Source: Sphingobacteriales bacterium
GTDB lineage: Bacteria > Bacteroidota > Bacteroidia > Chitinophagales > LD1
Direction of reading: 5' to 3'
Assembly (NCBI GenBank): GCA_018262795.1
Contig: JADFDM010000003.1
Span: 248,001-312,000, forward strand
DNA length: 64,000 nt
Below, piece by piece: positions 7,595-16,717 of this stretch. Every line of letters starts with the position of its first letter. The stretch's first letter is position 1. A program made the translations under genes and the position numbers. The notes below the pieces were generated by a model. That model worked only from the letters and a program-made list of their open reading frames with translations, had not been told where the DNA came from and ran no database searches.

Positions 7595-8137
7595 ATGATG
7601 ACTGCTGCTGAAAAATTTCTTGTATGCGATGCCATTCCTTCTGATGCCACTGGAATAGCGCAGGTAAATTTTACCGCTTGGAGAGAAACTTACTGCGGAT
7701 TAATAGAAGATAAATTTTTGAACAGCATTAACGTTGAGCGCTATACGGAGCGCTGGCATTTGATATTAAATACCCAAAGCGAAAGCGATTTTGTGTTGGT
7801 CGCCAAAAACAGCGAGGGAAAGATAGTCGGGTATTGCTCCGGAGGAAAGGCAAGAGATAGTTTTCATCAGTTGGAAGGAGAAATTTATGCCTTATACCTG
7901 CTAAAAGGTTTTCACGGAAACGGCTTAGGAAAAAAACTATTCACAGAGGGAATCAAAAAACTGAAGGAGGCCGGCCACAGCTCCTTCTATTTATTTGTGT
8001 TGCACAATAACCCCACCATAAATTTTTATCGGCATTACCAACCTGATCTCGAAGCACCGGCTTTAGTTAGAATAGGTGATCACACCTACCAAGACATCGG
8101 GATGGGATGGATTGATTTCTCGAAGTTTTCTCTGTGA
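7595..8137 (+). CDS. GNAT family N-acetyltransferase
   Basis: 180 residues forming a complete GNAT fold. The acetyl-CoA pyrophosphate loop is visible as GFHGNGLGKKLF (about residues 106-117), preceded by the strand EIYALYLL and followed by FYLFVLHNNPTINFYRHY, the usual motif B. GNAT enzymes transfer acetyl from acetyl-CoA to an amine; the substrate could be a small molecule, peptide or protein terminus. It lies alone between two terminators, so context gives no hint. The start is ATGATG at 7595; either Met could be used. Confidence 0.88.
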   Translation: MMTAAEKFLVCDAIPSDATGIAQVNFTAWRETYCGLIEDKFLNSINVERYTERWHLILNTQSESDFVLVAKNSEGKIVGYCSGGKARDSFHQLEGEIYALYLLKGFHGNGLGKKLFTEGIKKLKEAGHSSFYLFVLHNNPTINFYRHYQPDLEAPALVRIGDHTYQDIGMGWIDFSKFSL

Positions 8138-8173
8138 TTGATTGGTAGAAGTGTTGCGCGAAACCGTACACAA

Positions 8174-8208
8174 AAACTCCCGATCAATAACTATCGGGAG
8201 TTTCTTAG
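8174..8208. terminator. Bidirectional terminator
   Basis: AAACTCCCGAT (8174-8184) pairs with ATCGGGAGTTT (8193-8203) and is flanked by A- and T-rich tracts on the two sides. It separates the convergent GNAT and KamA-like genes. Confidence 0.85.
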
Positions 8209-8212
8209 TTTA

Positions 8213-9565
8213 TCAACTCGCTAGCTGATTCAAATCCTCTAAGCGATGGCCGTGATAGAATTGGTCTTCCTGTTCAAAAAAGAATTTCTCTTCTCCAAAG
8301 GCGGGTTGTAGGTCCGTTAGCCAGATAGCTTCAGGATCAAATTTTGCAAAGAAAGGGCGATGCACCCATTCAGGATTTCTGCCTTGAATAAAGCGCAGTA
8401 CAAACACCTTCTCATCGCCTGCCATGGCAGTTCCCAACACTTGAATTTTTCCCGGATCGGCCGACATGCTGGGGCCGCGTGCCGTGCGTGCTATGCCACT
8501 CACAGACTGATACGCCTTTTTAAAAATCTGCCAAGCGCGGAATAGCGGTACTGAGAAATAATGTTGCGCCCCGGTGTCGCGAGCTAAAAACATGTAGTAA
8601 GGAATACAACCCAGCTTTACTTGTAGCTTCCACATCTTCGACCATGCCCGTGGGTTATCGTTAATATTTCGCATCAGTGGCGACTGTGTTCTTATTTCCG
8701 CTCCGGTATTTCTAATTCGCTCAATGGCTTTTTTTACCACCTCCGTTTTCAATTCGTTGTAATGATTAAAGTGCGCCATAATTGCTAAATGCTTGCCCGA
8801 AGCCACAATTTTTTCAAACAAGCGCAACAATTCATCGGCATCTTTATCATCGGTGAAGCGGAAGGGCCAGTAGCTGAGTGATTTGGTGCCGATGCGGATC
8901 GTTTGCAAATGGGAAAGCTCCGGATCTAACAAAGGTTCGATGTATTCTTTCAAGTGTTTGGTGGACATTACCATCGGGTCGCCACCCGTAAATAAAATAT
9001 CGCTTACCTCGGTATGCTGGCGGATATATTCTTTCAGCAACTCGGTTTCGCGCATGGCAAATTTCATTTCACTTTCGCCTACAAACTGCGGCCAGCGAAA
9101 ACAGAAAGTACAATAAGCATGGCAGGTTTGCCCATGCGCAGGAAAGAATAGCACCGTTTCGCGGTATTTGTGTTGTAGCCCGGTCAGTTTTACTCCATCC
9201 AATTCAGGAACGTTGTGTTCCATCTGTCCTGCGGGATGCGGGTTCAGTTCTAAGCGAATGTGGTGTAGCAATTCTTTTAGCTCGGCCTTGGGCATCTCAT
9301 TTTTAAGTGCTTGATCTACCGCTTCGAAATGCTGTGGTTGCAACATCTCCTTTTGCGGGAAAGTGAGCGTAAAAATCGGATCGTTTGGCACCTTGCTCCA
9401 GTCTATCAGTTCATTAATCACATACTCGTTTACTTTAAAAGGAAGCACGGTGCCCACTACGCGAATACTATTTTGCTGCTCTGCGGTGAGGTACTGCTGT
9501 ACCTGTGGTATGTTTAAGTAGTTGCCAATGTTATACGCCTTAAATCTAATTTGTTGCATGTTCAA
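8213..9565 (-). CDS. KamA family radical SAM protein (lysine 2,3-aminomutase-like)
   Basis: 450 residues. The radical SAM cluster motif CHAYCTFC (Cys148, Cys152, Cys155) has the CxxxCxxC spacing that binds the 4Fe-4S cluster and S-adenosylmethionine. It is followed by ILFTGGDPMV, the family's GGD motif, and a C-terminal region typical of KamA/EpmB relatives. Characterised members move the amino group of lysine (PLP-dependent) or beta-lysylate elongation factor P. I see no epmA-like neighbour, and the long N terminus differs from short EpmB, so the true substrate is open. The gene stands alone. Confidence 0.85.
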   Translation of the reverse strand: MNMQQIRFKAYNIGNYLNIPQVQQYLTAEQQNSIRVVGTVLPFKVNEYVINELIDWSKVPNDPIFTLTFPQKEMLQPQHFEAVDQALKNEMPKAELKELLHHIRLELNPHPAGQMEHNVPELDGVKLTGLQHKYRETVLFFPAHGQTCHAYCTFCFRWPQFVGESEMKFAMRETELLKEYIRQHTEVSDILFTGGDPMVMSTKHLKEYIEPLLDPELSHLQTIRIGTKSLSYWPFRFTDDKDADELLRLFEKIVASGKHLAIMAHFNHYNELKTEVVKKAIERIRNTGAEIRTQSPLMRNINDNPRAWSKMWKLQVKLGCIPYYMFLARDTGAQHYFSVPLFRAWQIFKKAYQSVSGIARTARGPSMSADPGKIQVLGTAMAGDEKVFVLRFIQGRNPEWVHRPFFAKFDPEAIWLTDLQPAFGEEKFFFEQEDQFYHGHRLEDLNQLAS

Positions 9566-9806
9566 ACCGGTTTAGTTAACAATAATAAAATGCTCGTTGT
9601 GAGCCGATAAATGAAAAACTGATGAGCATCTATCCTAAAGTGCCTATGAAAAGGCGATAATGCTATTCATTGCGTTAGCCTCGCGAATATAGTAAAAATT
9701 TCGAGGCGAAACAGAGGAAATTGAAAATAATGCAGGATACAAAATTGTAATTATTGTGTGCTTCAACAGCCGTGAATTTTCGACAGCAGAAATAATTACT
9801 CAGCGA

Positions 9807-10367
9807 TCACTTTACTCTGGTGGGATTTTGTTTGATAAAATCATTCCACCCCGATACCTTTTTCCCATCGGTGGTTCCTGCTGTTTTATTCTGAAAGTGA
9901 TGACACATAGCGGCTGCCAGTCCATCGGTGGCATCCAAAAATTTGGGTTGTATTTCAAAAGCAATGAGCCGTTGGAGCATGGCCGCTACCTGTTCTTTCG
10001 AGGCATTTCCATTTCCCGTGACCGATTGTTTTATCTTTTTAGGAGAGTACTCAAACACCGCTACATTTTTAGTGAGAGCCGAAGCGATGGCCACTCCTTG
10101 CGCACGACCTAACTTGAGCATGCTCTGAACATTTTTTCCGTAGAATGGAGTTTCGATAGCGCACACAGTCGGCTGGTAATTTTCTATTAAGCCCTGAACT
10201 TTCTCAAAAATCACTTTCAGTTTTACAAGCGGGTCTTCATATTTGGAGAGATGGATAACCCCCATGCTCAATAATTTTATCTTGGATTTTTCTATTTCAA
10301 TAATGCCATAGCCCAAAACAATAGTGCCCGGATCAATACCAAGAATGATTGAATTTTGTTTTTTCAC
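9807..10367 (-). CDS. ruvC: Holliday junction resolvase RuvC
   Basis: 186 residues with the RNase H-like RuvC fold. The four acidic catalytic residues are in place: Asp12 in LGIDPGT, Glu72 in AIETPFYGKN, and Asp145/Asp148 in LDATDGLAAAMCHH. RuvC nicks four-way junctions after RuvAB branch migration; ruvA is at 58113-58709 in this window. The length is the usual one. The N terminus overlaps the upstream frame of the divergent gene but not its preferred start. Confidence 0.95.
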   Translation of the reverse strand: MKKQNSIILGIDPGTIVLGYGIIEIEKSKIKLLSMGVIHLSKYEDPLVKLKVIFEKVQGLIENYQPTVCAIETPFYGKNVQSMLKLGRAQGVAIASALTKNVAVFEYSPKKIKQSVTGNGNASKEQVAAMLQRLIAFEIQPKFLDATDGLAAAMCHHFQNKTAGTTDGKKVSGWNDFIKQNPTRVK

Positions 10368-10429
10368 TTCAGCAAATTAAACCATTTCAAGTATGCCGCA
10401 ACGCATTAGTTTTAACGGCTAACAGAATC

Positions 10430-11365
10430 ATGATAAATTTTTTCAGCCGACATTTTTTCTTGAATGCCTTTAAGGCTTTGGTGTTTGTGTTGATGCTCGG
10501 CTTTATCGTTCAAGCGCTTTTTTTGCAGAACAACTTTACACAACAAGTCACTTTATTCCGCAATAATATGCAGGCCGATAAAACATGGCTTTTGATAGCA
10601 GCTATTGTGTTGATGCCCTTCAACTGGCTGGTGGAAACCTACAAATGGAAAATACTTTTTGGGGAAAAGTCCTCCCGATTTCTTCCGCTTTTAAATGGGG
10701 TGTTAGCGGGCATTACTTTTGGATTTATTACGCCCGCACGAAGTGGAGAATTTTTTGGTAGAGCCATGTATGCCGATCAAAGCAACCGTGCCGGAGCCTT
10801 CTATCTTAGCACTATTGGCGGCTTGGCTCAAACCGCGGTGACATTGATGGCCGGCATTTATTTTATCGGTTATTGGAAACAAGATTCTTTCGTGTCCGGT
10901 ATTGCCATTGGGGTTTGCTGTATTTTTTTGTTACTGTATTTTCGGTTCGATTGGCTACAGCGATTACTTCAGTCGGTGCCAGTTCTCCGAAGAAAGCAAT
11001 GGATTATCCGGGAGGAGGAATTGCCGGGCATTGAACAGCAAAGTATAGTGCTGTTGCTCTCCCTCTTCCGCTACGGAATTTATCTATTTCAATATTGCCT
11101 CATTTTCCGATTCTTCGGAGTGGCTGAAAATTTTTTGTCGCTCGTAGTGCATAGTGGCGTGCTGCTGTTGGTGCAATCGTTCTCGCCTTTGATGCCCTTG
11201 TTAGACCTCAGTTATAGAGGGGGTAGCGCAATCTATGTGTTCAAAGATGTAACGAACAATCACTTTGCGGTGGTGGTCGCATCGCTCACGGTTTGGTTTA
11301 TTAATCTGGCGGTGCCCGCTTTGATAGGCTATTTGGTAATTTTCCGCAAAACCAATTTTAAATGA
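10430..11365 (+). CDS. Lysylphosphatidylglycerol synthase-like membrane protein (flippase-like)
   Basis: The frame is open from 10349, but that would overlap the start of ruvC; ATG 10430 gives an N terminus with a normal signal-anchor profile. About 311 residues with six to eight hydrophobic segments and the family landmarks NWLVETYKW, GITFGFITPARSGEFFGR (polar residues in a helix) and SFSPLMPLLDLSYRGG. It belongs to the LPG synthase membrane-region superfamily (AglD/MprF-like flippase domain) without a catalytic synthase domain. It overlaps tadA by 4 bp, indicating translational coupling. Function is unassigned. Confidence 0.75.
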   Translation: MINFFSRHFFLNAFKALVFVLMLGFIVQALFLQNNFTQQVTLFRNNMQADKTWLLIAAIVLMPFNWLVETYKWKILFGEKSSRFLPLLNGVLAGITFGFITPARSGEFFGRAMYADQSNRAGAFYLSTIGGLAQTAVTLMAGIYFIGYWKQDSFVSGIAIGVCCIFLLLYFRFDWLQRLLQSVPVLRRKQWIIREEELPGIEQQSIVLLLSLFRYGIYLFQYCLIFRFFGVAENFLSLVVHSGVLLLVQSFSPLMPLLDLSYRGGSAIYVFKDVTNNHFAVVVASLTVWFINLAVPALIGYLVIFRKTNFK

Positions 11366-11811
11366 TTTTTGATGATGCCTATTTTATGAAGCTGGCTTTG
11401 AAGGAGGCCTCGTATGCTTTTGAAGAAAATGAAGTGCCGGTGGGAGCTATTGTGGTGTGCAATCGGCAAATTATCGGGAAGGGGTATAATCAAACAGAGA
11501 GATTGAAGGACGTGACAGCTCATGCCGAAATGATAGCTATTACAGCAGCCGCTAATTATTTAGGCAGCAAATATCTGGAGGATTGCACGCTGTATGTGAC
11601 CTTAGAGCCCTGCCTGATGTGCGCTTCGGCTTTGCGATGGGCGCGCATTGCAAAACTGATTTACGGAGCCGCTGACATAAAAGCCGGATACAGTTTAATT
11701 TCCCAGCCGGTGTTACATCCTAAAACAGAAGTAGTGCAAGGGGTTTTAGAACTTGAAAGCGCAACCCTGCTCCAAGAGTTTTTCCGGCAGCGGAGGGATT
11801 CGGGAAAGTGA
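11362..11811 (+). CDS. tadA: tRNA adenosine(34) deaminase-like nucleoside deaminase
   Basis: 149 residues, the typical TadA length. The zinc site is complete: His54-Ala-Glu56 (HAE) and Cys84-x-x-Cys87 within EPCLMCASALRW; Glu56 is the proton shuttle. TadA converts A34 to inosine in tRNA-Arg(ACG); close paralogues deaminate guanine or cytosine, and this cannot be fully excluded by eye. Its ATG overlaps the stop of the upstream membrane protein. Confidence 0.88.
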   Translation: MIFDDAYFMKLALKEASYAFEENEVPVGAIVVCNRQIIGKGYNQTERLKDVTAHAEMIAITAAANYLGSKYLEDCTLYVTLEPCLMCASALRWARIAKLIYGAADIKAGYSLISQPVLHPKTEVVQGVLELESATLLQEFFRQRRDSGK

Positions 11812-11891
11812 GGCATAGAAGAGAGCCAAGAGTCAAGAGATAAAATACTGACAGCGGCATACGGGCGGAGGCTGCGATGATGACGCGAAAA

Positions 11892-12242
11892 CTAAAAAGT
11901 AATTTTTGTTCCTATGCCAATACTTGCATGTGTATTAAAGCCTGACAGTTGTAAAGATGGCATACTCATATAGGCCTGTCCTCTGTATTGCTGCGCTTGT
12001 GTTTTATGCTTCTTGCTATGTATAATCGTTATCGGTGCTAAAGCTGTAAGTATTGTACCGCACACGGCTAAGGCACTACCGCAAGCAATATTTATAACAG
12101 CGCTTGTAGTAGGCGAGCTATTCTTTGATATACTATATTCTCCTATACCTAACCCGAGTAACACTGCTCCAGAAACAACTATAACGGATCCCGTAACAGC
12201 ACAAACTATACCCAAGGTTTTTTCAACACGACTTAGCTTCAT
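11892..12242 (-). CDS. C-terminal membrane half of the frameshifted protein
   Basis: 116 residues from ATG 12242, with two hydrophobic, Gly/Ala-rich helices (about 9-33 and 46-74) and a polar tail with GFNTHASIGIGTKITF at the end. The frame continues open upstream of the ATG to the A7 run, which argues that this is the downstream half of a longer protein rather than an independent gene. Confidence 0.6.
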   Translation of the reverse strand: MKLSRVEKTLGIVCAVTGSVIVVSGAVLLGLGIGEYSISKNSSPTTSAVINIACGSALAVCGTILTALAPITIIHSKKHKTQAQQYRGQAYMSMPSLQLSGFNTHASIGIGTKITF

Positions 12243-12289
12243 AAGTGAATCGTATTTGTTGCTATTAGGAATTGGTTCAGTTGCTGCAA

Positions 12290-12571
12290 TTACTTTTTTT
12301 CTTCCTTCCCAACCGGAGTTATTTCTTTTGTCTGTTCAGTGGTGCCAAAGAAATCGCTTTTACCGGTGCCATACTTTACTTTAAAAACTTCAGATTTGGG
12401 GATGTTATAGATGGGACCGTCAAGGTTATCCTCCGATTTATACTTTATGGTTGTCTCCGTCAACTCTACAACTTTTGCTTTCAACTCGTCTCCATTACTT
12501 TTAATAATTACATCTTGAGAAAAAATTTGTCCGCCTGAAAGCAGTAGAAGAAATGTGATAATCTTTTTCAT
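12290..12571 (-). CDS. N-terminal secreted half of the frameshifted protein
   Basis: ATG 12571 is preferred over an upstream start because it begins a clean signal peptide (MKKIITFLLLLSGGQIFS, then QDV). The mature part is a small beta-rich domain of about 75 residues ending in a Lys/Glu tail encoded by the slippery A run. If no frameshifting occurs, this would be a small secreted protein lacking its usual membrane partner segment. Confidence 0.65.
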   Translation of the reverse strand: MKKIITFLLLLSGGQIFSQDVIIKSNGDELKAKVVELTETTIKYKSEDNLDGPIYNIPKSEVFKVKYGTGKSDFFGTTEQTKEITPVGKEEKK

Positions 12572-12872
12572 GGTGCGTAGGTTCGTTGTTGTCAAAGATT
12601 GACTTCTCTCTATGTGATTGCAAAACAAATAATTACTTCAATTCGCTTTGTAAACCCGGAACTAAACTCATAGGCATCTTATTGAAAGACTTTTGGCTCT
12701 TTCGGAACTCTGAGAATTTAGGATCTCTTGGTCAATTTGTACGTATTAATTATAAAGTGTTATAGGGTCGCGAACCATCCTGCATGGGTTTAAAATCAAG
12801 CATTCAGAGAAGTATGCACAAGTGTATCCGTAGTATTCTCAAGTGACTCCCGGAATATTCCGAAATAAATTA

Positions 12873-14525
12873 TTACACCCTACGATGACCTACCCACACA
12901 AAACGCTTGTTGAGATATTCCGGATTGGTGAAGGAGGCATTGCCAGCGGGGTTGCCGCCTGTTACGTGAAAATCGCTGAAGCCCGCGTGTTGGTTCACCC
13001 AAATCATGCCGGTGAGGTTGAGCGATACCGGGGCAAACACACTTTCCAGTTCATCGAAAATCATGTTGGCAGTATCTTCATCAGTGGTGTAGGCACTAAA
13101 GGTGATGGCACCATGTTTTTCAGCCATCTGACGAGCTATTTCAACCGATTGGTTGGTGTCTTTTGTTTTTACAATCAAAATAATTGGCCCAAATAATTCA
13201 TTTTCATACACCCCCACATCGTGTGCACCTACTTCCAACACAATGGGGGAGCAGGTTCTCGCCTCCGGAAATTCAGGGTTGGCCACAGCTTTAGGTTCCA
13301 ATAGCACGGTAACATCTACCTCCTTCATACTGTTTACTCGCTTTAAAGTCGTTTCGCTTTGAATAGCGCCCAAAGTGCCGGGGCCCATTTGTGCGTGTCC
13401 GGCTATTCCGGCAATCGCATCTACCAACGCTTTCTTCACTTCTTCGTAAGGAATCACCGTGTCGCCCTGCTTCACGCCACCGGCAGGGATAAAGAAATTC
13501 TGCGGAGCAGTACACATTTGTCCGCTGTATAAGGAAACCGCAAAGGCCAAGTTCTGCACCACCGGCTTCAACTCATTTACTGAATCAATAATCACCGAGT
13601 TCACTCCGGCTTTCTCAGTAAAGGTAACTTTGCCGGGCAGGCTTTCTACATAATTGCCAAAGGCAGAACCTCCGGTGTAATCAATCAGTTTTACTAAAGG
13701 ATGTTCGGCTAATTGCTTGGTGATAAGTTGTGTGCTGCTGTCCACCGCTAACTGGCATACGTTTGAGTCGAACCCCTTCGCCTTCAAGGCCGCTTGAATT
13801 TCGGCCACCACAATCGCAATCGGATACACCGATTTAGGATGTGGCTTTACAATAGCGGTGTTGCCGGTGATTAAAGAGGCAAATAAGCCGGGTACCGAAT
13901 TCCAAGTAGGGAAAGTAGAACAGCCGATTACCAAGCCAACTCCTTTGGGAATTGCTTTAAATTGCTTTTGCAACACCACGGTTGTTTTGCCCATTGATTT
14001 CTCCCAAGTAACCGCAGAGGGGAAACGATTTATTTCTTCGTACCCTAACGCTAAGGTTTCTAAAGCGCGGTCGCTGGCATGAGGGCCGCTCGCCTGAAAA
14101 CTCATTACAAAACTTTGCCCGGTGGTATGTTGTGTGGCATAAGCCATTTCAAAGAAACGGTTCTTCACTCTTTCTAAAGCATCTACCAATACTTCGGCTC
14201 GGTCTTCTACACTCACTTTTTTCCACTCACCAAAAGCACGACCCGCCCGTACTATTAGCGTGTCCACTTCAAACGAAGGGTAGGTAATGCCAAGCGGTTT
14301 CCCCGTGTATGGCGAAATTTCTTCACCAATCCAAGCAACGGGGTTTTGCTGTAATAGTCCGATGAACGGCTTCCCTAATTGTTCGTTGTAGGTTTCTAAC
14401 CCTTTGGCGGGAGCTTCCTCGCCATAGGCTTTTGGATGTTCGGGGTATTGAGCGTAAAAATTGCGTTCGTGAATGGCTTTGATGGCCTTCTCTATAATCT
14501 CTTTATAAGCTGCGCTGAGTGCCAT
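12873..14525 (-). CDS. paaN: Phenylacetic acid degradation protein PaaN (aldehyde dehydrogenase superfamily)
   Basis: 550 residues, the usual length of the PaaN aldehyde dehydrogenase-type proteins. The catalytic Cys lies in SGQMCTAPQNFF, cofactor-binding elements are seen in GCSTFPTWNSV and AIVKPHPKSVYP, and an EKAG glutamate segment is present. PaaN acts in the aerobic phenylacetyl-CoA pathway after ring opening. No other paa gene occurs in this window, so the pathway must be completed elsewhere or the enzyme has another aldehyde substrate. It is a single gene on the minus strand, with TATCTTCG (one mismatch to the -7 consensus) about 35 bp upstream. Confidence 0.85.
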   Translation of the reverse strand: MALSAAYKEIIEKAIKAIHERNFYAQYPEHPKAYGEEAPAKGLETYNEQLGKPFIGLLQQNPVAWIGEEISPYTGKPLGITYPSFEVDTLIVRAGRAFGEWKKVSVEDRAEVLVDALERVKNRFFEMAYATQHTTGQSFVMSFQASGPHASDRALETLALGYEEINRFPSAVTWEKSMGKTTVVLQKQFKAIPKGVGLVIGCSTFPTWNSVPGLFASLITGNTAIVKPHPKSVYPIAIVVAEIQAALKAKGFDSNVCQLAVDSSTQLITKQLAEHPLVKLIDYTGGSAFGNYVESLPGKVTFTEKAGVNSVIIDSVNELKPVVQNLAFAVSLYSGQMCTAPQNFFIPAGGVKQGDTVIPYEEVKKALVDAIAGIAGHAQMGPGTLGAIQSETTLKRVNSMKEVDVTVLLEPKAVANPEFPEARTCSPIVLEVGAHDVGVYENELFGPIILIVKTKDTNQSVEIARQMAEKHGAITFSAYTTDEDTANMIFDELESVFAPVSLNLTGMIWVNQHAGFSDFHVTGGNPAGNASFTNPEYLNKRFVWVGHRRV

Positions 14526-14615
14526 AAAATGTTTGTTTAGGAATTTAGAATGAGGATCGAAGATAGAAAAACGGGGACAATGAAAAATTGATTTGAGCGG
14601 GGAAGATGCGCACCG

Positions 14616-15266
14616 CTACTCTCGCTGAGTTTTAAACAGCATCAGGTTATCGCCATCGCCTGCCAAGGTAAGGGTGTTGCCGGCTACTTTATAGGTCTTC
14701 ATGCGGTCAAACATATTGGCCACAATCCCCTCCAGTATATTTCCCTTGCAAGCCATTCGGGTAAAAGCTACGGCAGTGATTGAAATGTGATTCCCCTCAG
14801 TGTGCAGCACTCCCCGAAAGTTGTTGCAAACGCCTTTGCCGCTCACTGATTTATCGGCTAAGTTTACTTGCATAAAAACCGTAGTAGTATCCATCAGGCG
14901 GATAAAGTTACTGTCGTCATGGAGCATATATAAGAACCACTTCTTTTTATCCATCCGCTCTGCCGGGTTGTATTCCGTCTTCTTCTTTTTTAAAACCTTT
15001 TTCAGGATAAAGCCTTTGGCAGAAGAACCGCTCACCAACAATTTATACTCAAAGCCTTCTTCGTAAATAAAGCCTTCAATCTTATCTGAAAAATTCTGCC
15101 ACTCCTCCTTCGGTTTGTTTTTCACCAACATGCAATCGCTGATTTTTTTATCGCCACACTCAATCAGTCGGTCGGCTATGTATATTTTCTGTGTGTTGCC
15201 GGCTTTTGCGTTTATCGAATGAAGCAGAAGGCCAAAAAGAAAGGAATAGAGAAGCGGTTGTTTCAT
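14616..15266 (-). CDS. Exported DUF4377-META domain protein
   Basis: 216 residues with a signal peptide (MKQPLLYSFLFGLLLHS, cleavage near NAKA). Residues about 25-95 match DUF4377 (KIYIADRLIECGDKKISDCMLV fold with IEGFIYEEGFEY). Residues about 105-215 form a META/HslJ-like domain with the typical CNNFRG and MACKGNILE elements. HslJ-type proteins are linked to heat and antibiotic tolerance, but the function of this pairing is unknown. It is a single gene between paaN and lysA. Confidence 0.75.
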   Translation of the reverse strand: MKQPLLYSFLFGLLLHSINAKAGNTQKIYIADRLIECGDKKISDCMLVKNKPKEEWQNFSDKIEGFIYEEGFEYKLLVSGSSAKGFILKKVLKKKKTEYNPAERMDKKKWFLYMLHDDSNFIRLMDTTTVFMQVNLADKSVSGKGVCNNFRGVLHTEGNHISITAVAFTRMACKGNILEGIVANMFDRMKTYKVAGNTLTLAGDGDNLMLFKTQRE

Positions 15267-15275
15267 GGGAGCAAA

Positions 15276-16517
15276 TTAAGTAAGTTCAGGAATTTCAATT
15301 TGGTTGCGCAGCAGGTCATCCATGTTTTCTCGCTGGCGGATGAGGTAGTCTTTGCCCTTATGTATCATCACTTCAGCCGGTCGAAAGCGCGAATTGTAAT
15401 TTGAAGCCATCGTAAAACCATACGCTCCGGCATTGTGGAAGGCAATCACATCTCCTTCGCGCACTTCGGCTAATTTGCGATCCCATCCAAAGGTGTCGGT
15501 TTCGCAGATGTAGCCCACCACCGTATAAATTCGCTGCGTGCCGTTGGGGTTTGAAATATTGGTGATGTGATGATAAGAATTATAGAACATCGGGCGAATA
15601 AGGTGATTCATACCGGAGTCTATTCCGATAAAAACGGTGGCAGTGGTTTGCTTAATCACATTCACCTTGGCAAAAAAAGTTCCGCTTTGGCTCACTAAAA
15701 ATTTTCCCGGCTCAAACCACAACTCTAATTCGCGGCCATAACTTTTGCAGAACTCACCGAACTTCTTACTCAGCTTTTCGCCTACTTCTTTAATATCCGT
15801 GTAGTAGTCATCAGACTTATAAGGCACCTTGAATCCACTTCCGAAATCAATAAACTCTAACTCAGGGAAATGTTCGGTAGTTTCAAATAAAATATCGGCT
15901 GCGCGCATAAACACGTCCACATCCAGAATGTCGGAACCGGTGTGCATGTGCAAGCCGTTCACGTGGATTTTTTCACTTTTAATCACCCGCTCTACATGGC
16001 GCATTTGATAAATAGAAATACCGAACTTAGAATCAATGTGCCCCACCGAAATATTGCTGTTGCCCCCCGCCATAATGTGCGGATTGATACGGAGGCACAC
16101 CGGAACAGTAGAGCCGTACTTATTGCCAAACTGCTCTAAAATAGAGAGGTTGTCAATGTTTATCTGCACTCCTTCTTTCACCGCCAAGTCTATCTCTTCC
16201 ATCGAAACACAGTTGGGCGTATAGATAATGTCCTTGGGGTCAAAGCCCGCTTTGATGCCGGTCCACACTTCTTGTATAGAAACCGTATCGAGACCCGAAC
16301 CGATATTTTTGAAAAAGCGCATCACGTTGATGTTGTTCAATGCTTTGCAGGCAAATTTTATTTTGATGTTTGTTCCTACAAAAGAATTTTTCAGCAGGTT
16401 GTACTGACTTTCCATTGTGCCGGTGTCGTACACATACAAAGGAGTATCGTATTTAGCGCATAAGTCCTCCACCGGAATTCCGCCAATGGTATAATGCCCC
16501 TTTTCTAACTTTAGCAT
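15276..16517 (-). CDS. lysA: Diaminopimelate decarboxylase
   Basis: ATG 16517 is chosen over an upstream in-frame codon because the conserved N terminus begins there. About 413 residues. The PLP lysine is Lys58 in IKFACKALNN; other family sites are HMHTGSD, GSGFKVPY, WFEPGKFLV and the active-site Cys in CETDTFG. It removes the carboxyl of meso-diaminopimelate to give lysine, the last step of the pathway. TATCTTCG at 16554-16561 on the minus strand is a near-consensus -7 box. The gene is divergent from a secreted-protein gene. Confidence 0.93.
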   Translation of the reverse strand: MLKLEKGHYTIGGIPVEDLCAKYDTPLYVYDTGTMESQYNLLKNSFVGTNIKIKFACKALNNINVMRFFKNIGSGLDTVSIQEVWTGIKAGFDPKDIIYTPNCVSMEEIDLAVKEGVQINIDNLSILEQFGNKYGSTVPVCLRINPHIMAGGNSNISVGHIDSKFGISIYQMRHVERVIKSEKIHVNGLHMHTGSDILDVDVFMRAADILFETTEHFPELEFIDFGSGFKVPYKSDDYYTDIKEVGEKLSKKFGEFCKSYGRELELWFEPGKFLVSQSGTFFAKVNVIKQTTATVFIGIDSGMNHLIRPMFYNSYHHITNISNPNGTQRIYTVVGYICETDTFGWDRKLAEVREGDVIAFHNAGAYGFTMASNYNSRFRPAEVMIHKGKDYLIRQRENMDDLLRNQIEIPELT

Positions 16518-16717
16518 AGTTTGTTTTTTTATTCGCTTTTGTAAAACGAGGGGGCGAAGATAAACGCTCACGCTCAATCTGTAAATAAACCTTTAGATAT
16601 TTTGGGACAGCCGTCTCTACCCATTTGAGGCATTTCTTTATTATCCCCCCATCAGGGGATTCCAAACAAGGGCGTTCAGCCGCACTTTTGCTTCATCAAA
16701 AAAATAAAACAAAGGCC

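Larger units (their letters stand above)
11892..12571 (-). pseudogene. Secreted/membrane protein split by a -1 frameshift at an A7 run
   Basis: Two abutting frames appear to be one gene. The first (12290-12571, 93 codons from ATG 12571) encodes a signal peptide and a DVIIKSNGDELKAKVVEL module with NLDGPIYNIPKSEVF, a common Bacteroidota family of unknown function. It stops at TAA 12290-12292. The second frame is open from the A7 run (12294-12300) through ATG 12242 to 11892; it encodes a linker, two glycine-rich membrane helices and a short tail. Slipping back one base on A AAA AAG (12293-12299) joins them into a protein of about 226 residues. It may be programmed recoding, a real mutation or a homopolymer error. 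Confidence 0.6.

Noticed and set aside
16643-16660. ATCCCC...GGGGAT hairpin before the 16718 gene
   Set aside because: Only a 6-bp stem without a T tract; too weak to call a terminator or operator.
16453-16665. Lys-rich 70-codon frame overlapping the start of lysA, considered as a lysine leader
   Set aside because: It runs into the lysA coding region in another frame, starts upstream of the predicted -7 box (16554-16561) and has no run of Lys codons before its stop.
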